From: Protofrankia sp963555925
Lineage (GTDB): Bacteria; Actinomycetota; Actinomycetes; Frankiales; Frankiaceae
NCBI GenBank assembly: GCA_963555925.1
Contig: CAUVXJ010000100.1
Location: forward strand, 1 to 64,000
Length of the DNA: 64,000 nt
Reading direction: 5' to 3'
The position numbers were made by a program, and so were the translations under genes. Positions 1-9,191 of this stretch are shown in pieces; the stretch's first letter is position 1; the number at the start of each line of letters is the position of its first letter. The notes beneath the pieces were generated by a model. That model was not told the DNA's origin. It did no database searches and was given only the letters and a program-made list of their open reading frames with translations.

Positions 1-354
1 GTCGGGTGGGGCGGCGGGCTTGCTGACAGGACGCCCGGTGGCGCGCTCGGCGGCGCGGCGCTGCATCCGGCCCAACGGATAGGTCAGCACACCTGCGATC
101 ACCAGACCGGACAACAGCGCCAGAACCGGATTCACGTCCAGGATGAGCAGGACGACCAGCACCACGACCAGTACCGCGATCCGCGCGGCAAAGTACGGCA
201 ACTGCACCCGAAGGTTCGGCGGGGTCGGATCGGGCGGGGACGGTCGGACGGCGGGGACAGGGCGCGGCACCGAACCGTCACCCGACCCGGCTGTCCGTTT
301 CGCTCCGGCGGGCGGTCTGCCGGCGTTCGGTCTGCCGGCGTTACGACGGGTCAT
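1..354 (-). CDS. DUF4229 family small membrane protein (3' end cut by window)
   Basis: The start ATG is at 354 and 118 codons are visible without a stop, so the gene runs off the left edge. The first 50 residues are rich in Pro, Gly and Arg and probably disordered. A hydrophobic stretch at about residues 55-92 forms one or two membrane segments and is followed by the basic run GRMQRRAAER. Size, topology and position downstream of the ubiX-type gene match actinobacterial DUF4229 proteins. Function is unknown. It is probably the last gene of the menaquinone operon, 101 bases after the ubiX stop. Confidence 0.7.
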   Translation of the reverse strand, partial: MTRRNAGRPNAGRPPAGAKRTAGSGDGSVPRPVPAVRPSPPDPTPPNLRVQLPYFAARIAVLVVVLVVLLILDVNPVLALLSGLVIAGVLTYPLGRMQRRAAERATGRPVSKPAAPPD

Positions 355-455
355 GCCTGCCTCAATCCCGTGCCTCAAGCCTCAGCGTGGCATCAACTAC
401 CGCTGCCGCGGGTTCACGGTACGGCCCAGGTAGCACAGGCCGTTGAAGTGCACGG

Positions 456-1145
456 TCACGGGGACGGGCGGCGGGCGGCGCCGAGCTCGCCCGTCCAGCG
501 GCGCAGGAGGTTGTTCGGCACGCCGGCAGCGTCCAGAACCTTGCCGGCCACGAAGTCGACGAGCGCCTGCGCGTCGGTCGCACCCGCGTAGAAGCCGGGG
601 CTCGCCGCCGCCACGACCGCGCCCGCCTCGTGCAGCGACAGCATGTGTAACAGCGTCGAGCGGGTGAAGGGCATCTCCCGCGGGACGACGACCAGCGTGC
701 GGCGTTCCTTCAAGGTGACGTCGGCGGCGCGTTGCAGCAGGTCTTTGGACAGGCCCAGCGCGATCCCGGCCACCGCCGCGGTGCTCGCCGGAACGACGAT
801 CATCCCCCTCGTCAGGTAGGAGCCACTACTCGGGCCGGCCGCGAGGTCCCCGGGCGACCAGTGGCGGATCCAGCCCTGCGCCGCCGCCCCCGACACACCG
901 GCGGACGCGTCAACATCAACATCACCGTCAACGCCGAGCCAGCTGGCCAGTGCCTGCGGCCAGGCGTTGTCCCGCCAGGCCAGGCCGGTCTCGTCGAGCA
1001 ACGTGAGCCGGGCGGCCCGGGAGACGATCAGATCGATCGCCATACCGGCGTCGAGCAGCCCGCGCAGCACCGCTGCCGCGTACGGCGTGCCGCTCGCACC
1101 GCTGACACCCACGACCCATGGTCGCCTCGGTTCGCCATCGTCCAC
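456..1145 (-). CDS. ubiX: UbiX-family flavin prenyltransferase (menaquinone pathway, MqnM-like)
   Basis: UbiX-type enzymes prenylate reduced FMN to make the cofactor needed by UbiD decarboxylases. The protein opens with the GVSGASGTPYA flavin-binding loop. It carries VVPASTAAVAGIALG in the middle and the family's VVPREMPFTRSTLLHMLSLHEAGA block, then ends in FVAGKVLD. Residues around GDVDVDASAGVSG form a small extra loop. I chose the GTG at 1145 because GGAGG lies five bases upstream; a GTG at 1205 would overlap mqnP. Lying behind the UbiD and MqnP genes, it most likely supplies prenyl-FMN to that decarboxylase in the futalosine pathway. Confidence 0.9.
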   Translation of the reverse strand: MDDGEPRRPWVVGVSGASGTPYAAAVLRGLLDAGMAIDLIVSRAARLTLLDETGLAWRDNAWPQALASWLGVDGDVDVDASAGVSGAAAQGWIRHWSPGDLAAGPSSGSYLTRGMIVVPASTAAVAGIALGLSKDLLQRAADVTLKERRTLVVVPREMPFTRSTLLHMLSLHEAGAVVAAASPGFYAGATDAQALVDFVAGKVLDAAGVPNNLLRRWTGELGAARRPSP

Positions 1146-1188
1146 GCAGGCCTCCAGCCACGCCCGCCATGCCCACGCCCCGCGCCGG

Positions 1189-2112
1189 TCACCAGACCAG
1201 GCCACGCCCGGCCAGGTCGATGACGGCGAAGGCGAACAGGACGATACCGACGAACCCGTTCGCGGTGAGGAAGGCCCGGTTCACCCGCGACAGGTCGTCC
1301 GCCGAGACGATCGCATGCTCGTAACAGAACGCTGCCGCGGTCACGGCCAGACCCGCCCACCACCAGATACCGAAGTTCTCCATCAGCCCGAACATGACAA
1401 AGAGGGCGAACGTCACGACGTGGGTAACGATCGAGGCGGTCAACGCCGCCTGAACGCCGAAACGGGCCGGCACCGAACCCACGCCGATGCTGCGGTCGAT
1501 CTCGGCGTCCTGGCAGGAATAGATCAGGTCGAAGCCGCCTATCCAGGCACCGACCGCAACCCCGAGCACGACTCCCGCCCACGACCACCGGCCGGTGATG
1601 GCTATCCAGGCACCGATGGGCGCGACCGCCTGCGCCAGCGCGAGGACGGCATGCGGGAAGTTGGTGAACCGCTTGGAATAGGAGTAGACGATCAGCGGAA
1701 TCACCGCGAGCGGCGCGAGGGCCAGACAGAGCCAGGACAGCGCCGCGGCGCAGGCGCAGAAGACCACCAACGCGACAGCTGCACCGACGGTGGCTGTGCG
1801 CACCGAAACGACGCCGGTGACCAGCTCGCGACCGGCCGTGCGCGGGTTACGTCCGTCGATCGTACGATCGATGATCCGGTTGGTGGCCATCGCGAAGGTG
1901 CGGGCCGCGACCATCGCGACGGTCACCAGCGCGAGGTCCGACCAGTGCACCGAGCGGGAGACGTCAAAGGATGCGGTGAGCGCGGCGACGTAGGCGAACG
2001 GCAGGGCGAACACCGAATGCTCGATCACCACCACCCGCAGGAAGGCGCGAACCGGGCCGTCGGGCGCCGGGGCCGGCCCCGGCAACCCCGGGGCAACTGC
2101 CGCCTCACTCAC
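1189..2112 (-). CDS. mqnP: UbiA-family prenyltransferase, MqnP-like
   Basis: An integral membrane prenyltransferase that should attach the polyprenyl tail to 1,4-dihydroxy-6-naphthoate or its relative in menaquinone synthesis. Both Asp-rich UbiA motifs are present: NRIIDRTIDGRNPRT at residues 78-92 and DLIYSCQDAEID at about 195-206. Eight or nine hydrophobic segments fill the rest. The length of 307 residues is usual. The start is GTG with GGAG about ten bases upstream. The ubiD-mqnP-ubiX order matches the Streptomyces mqnL/mqnP/mqnM cluster as I recall it, favouring MqnP over MenA or a ubiquinone UbiA. Confidence 0.88.
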   Translation of the reverse strand: MSEAAVAPGLPGPAPAPDGPVRAFLRVVVIEHSVFALPFAYVAALTASFDVSRSVHWSDLALVTVAMVAARTFAMATNRIIDRTIDGRNPRTAGRELVTGVVSVRTATVGAAVALVVFCACAAALSWLCLALAPLAVIPLIVYSYSKRFTNFPHAVLALAQAVAPIGAWIAITGRWSWAGVVLGVAVGAWIGGFDLIYSCQDAEIDRSIGVGSVPARFGVQAALTASIVTHVVTFALFVMFGLMENFGIWWWAGLAVTAAAFCYEHAIVSADDLSRVNRAFLTANGFVGIVLFAFAVIDLAGRGLVW

Positions 2113-2192
2113 CAGCGATCAACTCCATCCACCGCACCGCCCATCGAAGACCGGAGACCGGAGACCGACAGCGTCCCGACCATGGGTACCAC

Positions 2193-3644
2193 TCACAGTC
2201 CGTACTTTTTCCAGCGCCGGGTGACCAGGTCCCTGGTTGCCTGATCCATCACGGCCTCCGCGGGCCAACCGCCCTCGCGACGGTATCCCTCGGTCGCGAG
2301 CTTGCGGGTGGCGTCCACGCCGATCTTCCCGCCGAAGAACTGTTCGTAGGACGCATGGTCGAGGTGGTCGACCGGGCCGATCGTGGTCAGCAGGTCATGG
2401 GCGTAGTCGACGTTGCCGAACGCCCGCCAGGCCACCTCGGAGTAGTCGTGAACGTCACAGTCCGCGTCGACGACGACAACAAGCTTGGACAGTGACAGCA
2501 ACCCGGCGCCCCAGATCGCGTGCATGACCTTCTGCGCGTGCTTGGGATACCGCTTGTCGATCGAGACGATGGCGCAGTTGTGGAAGACGCCCTCGACCGG
2601 GAGGTCGTAGTCGACTATCTCAGGGATCATCATCCGGATCAACGGGAGGAAGATCCGTTCTGTCGCCTTGCCGAGCGGTCCGTCCTCCTGCGGCGGGCGA
2701 CCCACGACGATCGTCTGGAAGACCGGGTCACGCTGCATGGTCATCACGTCGACCCGAAGCGCGGGGAACGGTTCGACCGGCGTGTAGAAGCCCGTGTGGT
2801 CGCCGAACGGCCCCTCCGGACGCCGTTGCCCAGGCTCAAGCCAGCCCTCCAGCACGATCTGGGCGTTCGCGGGCACCCGCAGCGGAACGCTCAGGCAGTC
2901 GACCATCTCGACCCGCTCGCCCCGCAGGAACCCGGCGAACAGGTACTCGTCGATCTCCGCCGGTAGTGGAGCCGACGCCGCATAGGTTACCGCCGGGTCG
3001 CAGCCGAACGCGATCGCGACCGGCAGCTTCTCACCACGGCGCTCCGCCACGGCATGGTGGGCGTTGGAGTCCTTGTGGATCTGCCAGTGCATGCCGACCG
3101 TCTGGGCGTCGTGCCGCTGCAGCCGGTACAGGCCCAGGTTGCGTTGGCCCGTCTCGGGATGCTTGGTGTGGGTGAGTCCGAGGTTGAGGAAGACACCGCC
3201 GTCCTCCGGCCAGGAATGCAGCCCGGGCAGCCGAAACAGGTCGACGTCCGAGCCCTTGAGCACGATGTCCTGGCAGGGGGCGGTGCGGACCGTGCGCGGT
3301 GGCACCGCACGCAGGGCCGCGACCTTGCCGAACACCTCGCGCAGCCCGGCGAACCCCACCGGCACCTCCGGCCTGAGCATGGCGGCGATCCGATCGCCGA
3401 TCGCGTCGAGGCTGTCGGCTCCCAACGCCGCCGCCATCCGCTCCTGCGTCCCGAAGACATTGATCGCCAATGGCATGTCCGCACCGGTCGGCCGGTCGAA
3501 CAGCAACGCGGGTCCACGCTCCCGGACAACCCGGGTGACGATCTCGGTGACCTCCAGGACCGGGTCGACCGGGACGCGGACGTGCCGCAGGTCACCGTGG
3601 CGCTCGAGGTGAGCGAGGAACGCGCGCAGATCCGCCCAGGCCAT
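2193..3644 (-). CDS. UbiD-family decarboxylase (menaquinone biosynthesis, MqnL-like)
   Basis: A prenyl-FMN-dependent decarboxylase of 483 residues, the usual UbiD length. Recognisable family stretches are LPGLHSWPEDGG, LGLYRLQRHDAQ, MHWQIHKDSNAHH, PEGPFGDHTGFYTP and VFHNCAIVSIDKRYPKHAQKV. I set the start at ATG 3644 (MAWADLRAFL) because AAGGA stands nine bases before it; the open frame continues about 90 codons upstream with unrelated Arg/Pro-rich sequence. It heads the mqnP-ubiX-DUF4229 group, so decarboxylation of the carboxylated naphthoate intermediate is the likely reaction. Confidence 0.9.
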   Translation of the reverse strand: MAWADLRAFLAHLERHGDLRHVRVPVDPVLEVTEIVTRVVRERGPALLFDRPTGADMPLAINVFGTQERMAAALGADSLDAIGDRIAAMLRPEVPVGFAGLREVFGKVAALRAVPPRTVRTAPCQDIVLKGSDVDLFRLPGLHSWPEDGGVFLNLGLTHTKHPETGQRNLGLYRLQRHDAQTVGMHWQIHKDSNAHHAVAERRGEKLPVAIAFGCDPAVTYAASAPLPAEIDEYLFAGFLRGERVEMVDCLSVPLRVPANAQIVLEGWLEPGQRRPEGPFGDHTGFYTPVEPFPALRVDVMTMQRDPVFQTIVVGRPPQEDGPLGKATERIFLPLIRMMIPEIVDYDLPVEGVFHNCAIVSIDKRYPKHAQKVMHAIWGAGLLSLSKLVVVVDADCDVHDYSEVAWRAFGNVDYAHDLLTTIGPVDHLDHASYEQFFGGKIGVDATRKLATEGYRREGGWPAEAVMDQATRDLVTRRWKKYGL

Positions 3645-3832
3645 GGCCACCATCCTTGCAGCGGGTGGTGCGGGCGGGCGCATCATGGTTGGCGGTACGG
3701 TCGAACAACGACGGACATGGTGGACGGCAGACGGCCGGTACGGTACTGGCAGGTGATCAGCACTTCTGTGCGGTCCTGGCAGTCGGTACGGGCCCGACAG
3801 ATGGCGCGAGCAGAGAAAGGAGCGGCGGTACG

Positions 3833-4252
3833 GTGGTCGGCTTCGTACTGGCGCTGGCACTTCTCGGATTCTGGATCTACACGATTGTTGACGCGGCCAT
3901 GACCCCGGCCGCATCGGTCCGCGCGCTCCCCAAACTCGCCTGGATTATGATCATTTTTCTGCTCCCAGGGGCTGTCGGCGCCGTGGCGTGGTTCCTGCTG
4001 GGCCGCCCACGCCGCGGTGCCGGTGCCGGTGCCGGTGCTGCGCAGAACAGTGACCACCCAGCGTGGGGCGATCGGTCACCCTGGACCGAACACCCAGGTG
4101 AGCGCAACGGGGTTTTCACCGAACATCGGTTTCCCTGGGCACGCCGAGGCCCGACGCCGCCACCGGTCGCCCCCGACGACAACCCCGAGTTCCTGCGCGA
4201 ACTGTCCGAACGGATCCGCCGTGGGGACGGCGACGGCACGTCCCGGACCTGA
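3833..4252 (+). CDS. PLDc_N (phospholipase D nuclease N-terminal) domain membrane protein
   Basis: A 139-residue protein starting at GTG 3833, ten bases after AAAGGAG. Two transmembrane helices occupy residues 2-20 and about 33-56 (LAWIMIIFLLPGAVGAVAWF), ending in LLGRPRR. This is the PLDc_N module found alone in many actinobacteria beside the menaquinone ubiD-type gene. The remainder is a hydrophilic cytoplasmic tail with DNPEFLRELSERIRR near the end. No catalytic domain is present and the function is unknown. It diverges from the UbiD gene; 3645-3832 is the shared promoter region. Confidence 0.8.
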   Translation: MVGFVLALALLGFWIYTIVDAAMTPAASVRALPKLAWIMIIFLLPGAVGAVAWFLLGRPRRGAGAGAGAAQNSDHPAWGDRSPWTEHPGERNGVFTEHRFPWARRGPTPPPVAPDDNPEFLRELSERIRRGDGDGTSRT

Positions 4253-4318
4253 AACCGACAGCCTTCCAACAGCTCCGCGCCGCTGAACCCCCTCGTCCTC
4301 ACCGCCGAACCGCTGCCC

Positions 4319-5533
4319 TCATTCGACCCCGGCGTATGAATGCAGACCGGAAATCACCAAATTCACCAGATAGTAGTCGATAAACAACGCACTGAAACCC
4401 AGTAGGGAGATCGACGCCGCCCTGCTGCCCTTCCAGCCTGCTGTGGCCCGCGCGTGCAGGTACGCGGCGTAAATCACCCAGGTGATGAACGACCAGGTCT
4501 CCTTCGGATCCCAGCCCCAGTAGCGACCCCAGGCCGCCTCCGCCCAGATCGCCCCGGCGATGACCGCGAACGTCCAGATCGGGAACGCAAGCCCGATCAC
4601 CCGGTAGGTGATGCGGTCCAGGACTGCGGCCGAGGGTAGGCGCAGCATGATCCCGCCACGCTTGCGCATCGCGGCGAACGCGTCAGCCCGACCAGCGGCA
4701 ACAGCGGCGAGCTTGTTCTCCCAACGGTCCTTCAACAGATACAGGACGGTCGTGACCGCCGAGACCATGAACACTCCGCTGGCGACGATCGCCGCAACCA
4801 CATGAATCTTGAGCCAGTAGGAGTTGAGCGCCGGGACGAGCGGTCCCACGGCGACGTAGAGCACCGTGCCGGCGAAACCCAGATAGAGAACCACCGGGAA
4901 CATCACGAAAACGCCCAGCCAACGCACCCGCGCCCGGGTCCGCGCCAGCATGGCCAGGTAGGTTGACACCGCAACCAGGGTGATCATGGATGAGAACTCG
5001 TACATGTTCCCCCACGGCACCCGGTCGGCGGCCAGGCCGCGGGCTGTCACCGAACCCACGTGGGCCAGCCAGCCGAGCAGGGTCAGCGCCACCGCGATCC
5101 GGCCGAGCCAGCGCACCCGGGCCGTGACCGGTGGTTCGCCACCGGCCCCGGCACCGGCCCCGTCCCTGCCCCCGGCCATTGCCGCAGCCGCAGCCGTCCG
5201 CTCCGCAACGCGATCGGCGTCCCGGGCCGCCGCCGCGGCCAGAGCCTCCGCCGCGGGATCAGTCGCCGCGGGATCAGCCACCGCGGGATGGACGGCGCCA
5301 CCGGCCGTGACGGCGCCACCGGCCGTGACGGCGCCAGCCATCGCCGGGACCCGTCCGGGAGCCGTGAGTTGGGCTGCTCCGACCGATGACATCGCGGCCG
5401 GCGCTGCGATCGTCCCCCCGAACCGGCTGAACGCGAACTCGGCCGCGTAGCCGAGCATCGCCAGCGCGTAGACCGCCATGGTCACGCCGAGAAGATGGTC
5501 GGACAACGCGGCAAGGCCGGAGTTGACGGACAT
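4319..5533 (-). CDS. ccsB: Cytochrome c biogenesis protein CcsB (CcsA/ResC-type)
   Basis: Membrane component of system II cytochrome c maturation, which exports haem and joins it to apocytochromes with ResB. The diagnostic Trp-rich motif WGRYWGWDPKETWSF lies near residues 335-349, and a C-terminal SGLHSYAG follows. Several transmembrane segments are clear. A hydrophilic Ala-rich insert with the repeat GAVTAGGAV occupies roughly residues 60-125 and is unusual. Start ATG 5533 overlaps the resB stop as TGATG; a GTG at 5536 is an alternative. It is the last gene of the tlpA-ccdA-resB-ccsB operon. Confidence 0.93.
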   Translation of the reverse strand: MSVNSGLAALSDHLLGVTMAVYALAMLGYAAEFAFSRFGGTIAAPAAMSSVGAAQLTAPGRVPAMAGAVTAGGAVTAGGAVHPAVADPAATDPAAEALAAAAARDADRVAERTAAAAAMAGGRDGAGAGAGGEPPVTARVRWLGRIAVALTLLGWLAHVGSVTARGLAADRVPWGNMYEFSSMITLVAVSTYLAMLARTRARVRWLGVFVMFPVVLYLGFAGTVLYVAVGPLVPALNSYWLKIHVVAAIVASGVFMVSAVTTVLYLLKDRWENKLAAVAAGRADAFAAMRKRGGIMLRLPSAAVLDRITYRVIGLAFPIWTFAVIAGAIWAEAAWGRYWGWDPKETWSFITWVIYAAYLHARATAGWKGSRAASISLLGFSALFIDYYLVNLVISGLHSYAGVE

Positions 5534-7485
5534 CACAGCTCCTGTTCGGTGGAGTCCAGCGGCCGGGGGGCACTCGCGGTGGCCGCCCGCACATCCATAG
5601 CGATCGCCCGCAGCTCGGCGGCGAAGCCGTCGATGTCGGACCGGGACAGACCACCGATCTCGACCATGCTCACGGTAACCGCGTCGGTATCGGCAGTTGC
5701 ACCGGCATCGGTATCGGTATCGGTATCCGCGTCGGTATCCGCGTCGGCCACGGGGCGCGCCCGCACCCAGATCCGGCGTCGCCGGACCCGCATGCTCACC
5801 AGCAGGCCGCAGATGATCGCAATCGCCGCAACAAGTACCCAGCCCTTGAACGGGTCCGACTTCGTCTGGAATGTCGCGAACTCGCGGAGGCCGTCGACCT
5901 CCAGCGACATCCCACCGGGCAGGCCAGTGACCGTTCGCTGATTCGGGTTGTTCAGCGCGAGCACCTGCGCCGCACGATCATCGCCGAGTGGCCCGTTCAC
6001 GCGCAGCTGGCGCATGTCACGGGTATCCAGCGAGTAGACGTTCTGCGGAATGCCCTCGTTGATGTGCAGGTTGCCGACATAGCCGGTGAGCGTGAGGCCG
6101 GGTGCATTCGCGGCCGGGTAGGTCGAGACATAGCCGCGTGCCCGGTCCAGCTCAGTGGTCGGCGTGAACACGCCGCTGAATGCCAGCTGTTGGGGTTCGC
6201 GGGTGGGCCCGGTCGGCGCGAGCCCGGTGTCGCCGATCTTCAATGTGCAGGTGGACGCAAACATGGCGTCGCGGGGGGTGCACGGTTGGTAGCCCTCCCA
6301 GACGACCCCGCCGGCGCTGTTCCTCAACACGAAGTGCGGCGCGTATCCGTGCCCGATCAGATAGACCTTTGCGCTGCCGACCGCCAGCGGATGGTTGACC
6401 CGGATCTCGGCGGTACGGGTGGGCCCGTCGAACTCGGTAGCGTACGCGACCTTCGCGCGGAAGTCCGCCGGCTGGCCGGTCGGCTGGTAGGACGCGGTGA
6501 ACTCCTCCATCGTCAGGGAGAACGGCGCCAGATCACCGACCGGGTCGACGAGTCTGCCCCGGCTGAACTGGTCGTAGGAGACCAGGGTGTTCGCGAACCC
6601 GTCACCCGTGATGACCAGGACCGTGCCCTGATAACCGAACCACGAGCCCAGTCCGACCCCGACAAGCATGAAGACCAGCGCGATATGGAAGATCAGATTA
6701 CCCGTCTCGCGCAGGTAGCCCTTTTCCGCCGCCACGGAGAAGTCCGGGCTGCCATCCGGTCGGGTGGCACCGTCGGCGGCAAGCGCCACCCGGAACCGCC
6801 GCCGTCGTAGGATCACTCGCGCCGCATCGACCGCCTCCGGCGGGGTGAGCGCGCTGTCCCACGACTGCCCCCCGGTCAGCCGACTCGGCCGGGCCGGTGC
6901 CCGCGGCGGGCGTCCCACCAGCGCCCTGGCATGCCAGCGGACCCTGGCCGACAGGCATCCGATCAAGGAGATGAACAACAACAGGTAGATTGCGGCGAAC
7001 CAGGAAGCACCGAATACGTTGAATGCGGACAACCTGTCCAGCGCCGGCGCGAGCGATGGATGATCACGAAAATACTGCTCGACCTTCAACGGGTTCAGCG
7101 ACCGCTGCGGCAGCAGGGATCCTGGGACGGCGGCGAGCGCCAGCAGGAACAACAGCAACAGCGCGGTGCGCATACTGGTCAGCTGGTGCCAGACCCGCCG
7201 GATCGGCGCCGTCACCCGCCCGGCGGGTCCGGATCGGCCGATGTCACCGCCCGCGTTCCCGCCCGGCCCGCCGGGCTGTCCCGAGGGTGATCCCGCCGAC
7301 GATCCGGACCCCGTTGCCAACGCCCGTTCGCGCACCCCGTCGGCGCGTGCCCGCGCCTCGTCGCGTACCTCGTCGGGCACCGTCGTGGGCGCCGCCGCAC
7401 CGCTCGTCGTCACCGCGGATCCTCCCGCTCGTGTCACCGCGGACCCTCCCGCTCGTGTCACCGCGGACCCTCCGCTCGTCGTCAC
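5533..7485 (-). CDS. resB: Cytochrome c biogenesis protein ResB
   Basis: Partner of CcsB in system II haem delivery. The N-terminal 75 residues are hydrophilic and repetitive (AVTRAGGS units). Membrane segments follow at TALLLLFLLALAAVPGSLLP, a helix near AIYLLLFISLIGCL, a third near LIFHIALVFMLVGVGLG and a last one near VLVAAIAIICGLLV, with a large extracytoplasmic domain between the last two. The start GTG at 7485 overlaps the ccdA stop as GTGA, which implies coupled translation; longer readings upstream are ccdA in another frame. The C-terminus contains a Thr/Asp repeat made by GGTATC hexamers. Length is 650 residues. Confidence 0.92.
   Translation of the reverse strand: MTTSGGSAVTRAGGSAVTRAGGSAVTTSGAAAPTTVPDEVRDEARARADGVRERALATGSGSSAGSPSGQPGGPGGNAGGDIGRSGPAGRVTAPIRRVWHQLTSMRTALLLLFLLALAAVPGSLLPQRSLNPLKVEQYFRDHPSLAPALDRLSAFNVFGASWFAAIYLLLFISLIGCLSARVRWHARALVGRPPRAPARPSRLTGGQSWDSALTPPEAVDAARVILRRRRFRVALAADGATRPDGSPDFSVAAEKGYLRETGNLIFHIALVFMLVGVGLGSWFGYQGTVLVITGDGFANTLVSYDQFSRGRLVDPVGDLAPFSLTMEEFTASYQPTGQPADFRAKVAYATEFDGPTRTAEIRVNHPLAVGSAKVYLIGHGYAPHFVLRNSAGGVVWEGYQPCTPRDAMFASTCTLKIGDTGLAPTGPTREPQQLAFSGVFTPTTELDRARGYVSTYPAANAPGLTLTGYVGNLHINEGIPQNVYSLDTRDMRQLRVNGPLGDDRAAQVLALNNPNQRTVTGLPGGMSLEVDGLREFATFQTKSDPFKGWVLVAAIAIICGLLVSMRVRRRRIWVRARPVADADTDADTDTDTDAGATADTDAVTVSMVEIGGLSRSDIDGFAAELRAIAMDVRAATASAPRPLDSTEQEL
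5684..5748. repeat. GGTATC-type hexamer repeat inside the 3' end of resB
   Basis: Degenerate tandem hexamers (CGGTAT / CGCGTC) encode an alternating Asp-Thr/Asp-Ala tail in ResB. The unit is a multiple of three, so copy changes would not break the frame. A very similar hexamer tract lies at the 3' end of senX3. Confidence 0.85.
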
Positions 7486-7488
7486 AGC
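7408..7488. repeat. Tandem ~21-24 bp repeat in the 5' end of resB
   Basis: Four imperfect copies of a unit containing CCTCCCGCTCGTGTCACCGC encode the repeated (S)AVT(R/T)(A/S)GG peptide at the ResB N-terminus. The first copy includes the ResB start codon and the end of ccdA. Confidence 0.8.
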
Positions 7489-8321
7489 GGACTCTCCGCG
7501 AAACCCGGCGCGTAGGGGCGCGCAGCCGCGATCAGATCCGTCCAGGCGCCGGTGACCTGGAGGAATCCGACAACGACAAGAAGGACGCCGCCGAAGAGGG
7601 TGAGCATCCGCGCGTGCCTGCGCACCGCGGTCAGCGCACCGGCAGCCCGCCGGAACGCCAGGCCCACGATCAGGAACGGCACACCCAGCCCCAGGCAGTA
7701 GACGGCGGAGAGGAACGCGCCCCGGCCGGCGGTCGCGCTCTGCACGGCCAGCCCGAGCACCGCCGTCAGCGTCGGCCCGAGGCAGGGCGTCCAGCCGATC
7801 CCGAACAGGACGCCGAGCAGCGGTGCGCCGACCAGGCCGGACGCCGGCAGCCGGTGGATGCGCCACTCCCGATTGGCCAGGGGAACCCGCGCGAACGCAC
7901 CGGCGAACGCCAGCCCCATGATGATCGTCACCGCGCCGAGGATCCGGCTCACGCCGACCTGGTGCAGGGTCAACCATCGTCCCAACCCACCGAAGGCGGC
8001 GCCATAACTGACGAAGACCCCGGTGAAGCCGGCGACGAAAAGACCGGTACCGAGGGTGACGCGGCCCACCCGTCGGCGCCCGGCCTGCAACCGGGCCCAT
8101 GCCTGGGTCGGGCTGCGGCCGACGGTCGGGGTGGCAGTCGGGATCAGGACTCCGGCAGTGCCGGCGGCGAGATCCTCACCCGACAGCCCGGTGATGAACG
8201 ACAGATATCCAGGCACCAACGGCAGCACACACGGCGACAGGAACGACACCAGTCCGGCCGCCGCAGCGACCGGCGCGGCAAGCAGCACGGGTCCGTCGGT
8301 GACGAACGACGCGACGCTCAC
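7482..8321 (-). CDS. ccdA: Cytochrome c biogenesis protein CcdA (DsbD-like transmembrane reductant carrier)
   Basis: A 279-residue polytopic membrane protein that passes electrons across the membrane to the thioredoxin-like TlpA and so keeps apocytochrome cysteines reduced. The two conserved cysteine sites are visible as LSPCVLPLVPGYLSF and GIGWTPCLGPTLTA. An extra hydrophilic loop (about residues 54-90) lies after the first helix pair. The start is GTG 8321 with GGGAGG about eight bases upstream. It sits between tlpA and resB and shares a GTGA overlap with resB. Confidence 0.93.
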   Translation of the reverse strand: MSVASFVTDGPVLLAAPVAAAAGLVSFLSPCVLPLVPGYLSFITGLSGEDLAAGTAGVLIPTATPTVGRSPTQAWARLQAGRRRVGRVTLGTGLFVAGFTGVFVSYGAAFGGLGRWLTLHQVGVSRILGAVTIIMGLAFAGAFARVPLANREWRIHRLPASGLVGAPLLGVLFGIGWTPCLGPTLTAVLGLAVQSATAGRGAFLSAVYCLGLGVPFLIVGLAFRRAAGALTAVRRHARMLTLFGGVLLVVVGFLQVTGAWTDLIAAARPYAPGFAESPL

Positions 8322-8345
8322 GCAGATGCCTCCCGCGTCCCTGCG

Positions 8346-8375
8346 GTGTCGTTCATGGCTGTGTCGTTCATGGCT
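8346..8375. repeat. 15-bp tandem duplication at the tlpA stop
   Basis: The unit GTGTCGTTCATGGCT occurs twice in direct succession. On the minus strand both copies contain CATGAACGA, the first of which includes the tlpA stop codon. Confidence 0.8.
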
Positions 8376-9018
8376 GTGCCTGCAGCCTGGTGAGTACGGG
8401 CATCAGCTCGTCGGCGAGGACGCCGCCGGTGAACCGGGCCGCGAGTTGACCCTTACCGTCAAGCACGAAGGTGGACGGCAGGCCTGGCGGCACCGGCCAG
8501 CGCGCGGCGAGCGTGCCGATCCGGTCGACGATGCTGGGATAGATCACACCGTTGTCCCGGATGAACGCCTTCGCCGCCGAGAGGGTGTCCTTTTCGTTCA
8601 CTCCGACGAAGGCCACCTGCGGGTTGTCAGCAGCCATCTTGACCAGGCCGGGCGTTTCGGCGCGGCAGGGCGCGCACCATGAGGCCCAGAAGTTCACCAC
8701 GAGGATCCGCCCGCGGAAGCCCGCGAGATCCAGGTCGGGACCGGCCACGGTCGGACCGGCGAGGTTCGGCGCCGGCACCCGCTTCTCGATCGGGACGAAA
8801 TCGGAGTTGGGTGCCTGTTGGACGAAGCCGAACCCGCCACCAGCAGCCTGATCCACGCTGTCACTCCCGCCGGAGCAGCCGGCCACCACACAGGCCAACA
8901 CACACAGCGCACCGGTGACAACAAGCGACGCGCGCTTACGCGGACCGTGCCATGACAGCCGCCCGATCTGGGCGACCAGCATCCTGGATGCCGCTGTCGC
9001 CATCCGCCGCTCGTCCAC
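8368..9018 (-). CDS. TlpA-family thiol-disulfide oxidoreductase lipoprotein (ResA/CcsX role)
   Basis: An exported thioredoxin-fold protein expected to reduce apocytochrome c for haem attachment. After a basic start there is a hydrophobic signal with the lipobox LACVVAGC, so it should be a lipoprotein. The active site is WCAPCRAETPG and the cis-Pro region is PPGLPSTFVLD. I prefer GTG 9018, five bases after AGGAG; ATG 9003 and ATG 9039 are alternatives. It is the first gene of the ccdA-resB-ccsB group. Confidence 0.88.
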   Translation of the reverse strand: MDERRMATAASRMLVAQIGRLSWHGPRKRASLVVTGALCVLACVVAGCSGGSDSVDQAAGGGFGFVQQAPNSDFVPIEKRVPAPNLAGPTVAGPDLDLAGFRGRILVVNFWASWCAPCRAETPGLVKMAADNPQVAFVGVNEKDTLSAAKAFIRDNGVIYPSIVDRIGTLAARWPVPPGLPSTFVLDGKGQLAARFTGGVLADELMPVLTRLQAQP

Positions 9019-9191
9019 ACCCACTCCTGTCACGTGCATCGGCCCTGCGTTGGCACGAAAGGCCACGATCGAACCGCCGCTCGGCCACTGGACACCGACC
9101 GGGGACGCGTCTACGACCAACTGTAGAACTCGACCCCAGGGTAGGTTGCGGGTGCCGCGGATGCCCAGCACCCGCGGCTATCCGCCATCCA

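Noticed and set aside
3645..3914. Upstream extension of the UbiD-type gene
   Set aside because: Not conserved in style, Arg/Pro-rich, and a good ribosome site precedes ATG 3644.
7486..8100. Upstream extension of the resB frame
   Set aside because: It overlaps ccdA fully in another frame; the GTGA overlap at 7482-7485 gives a natural start.
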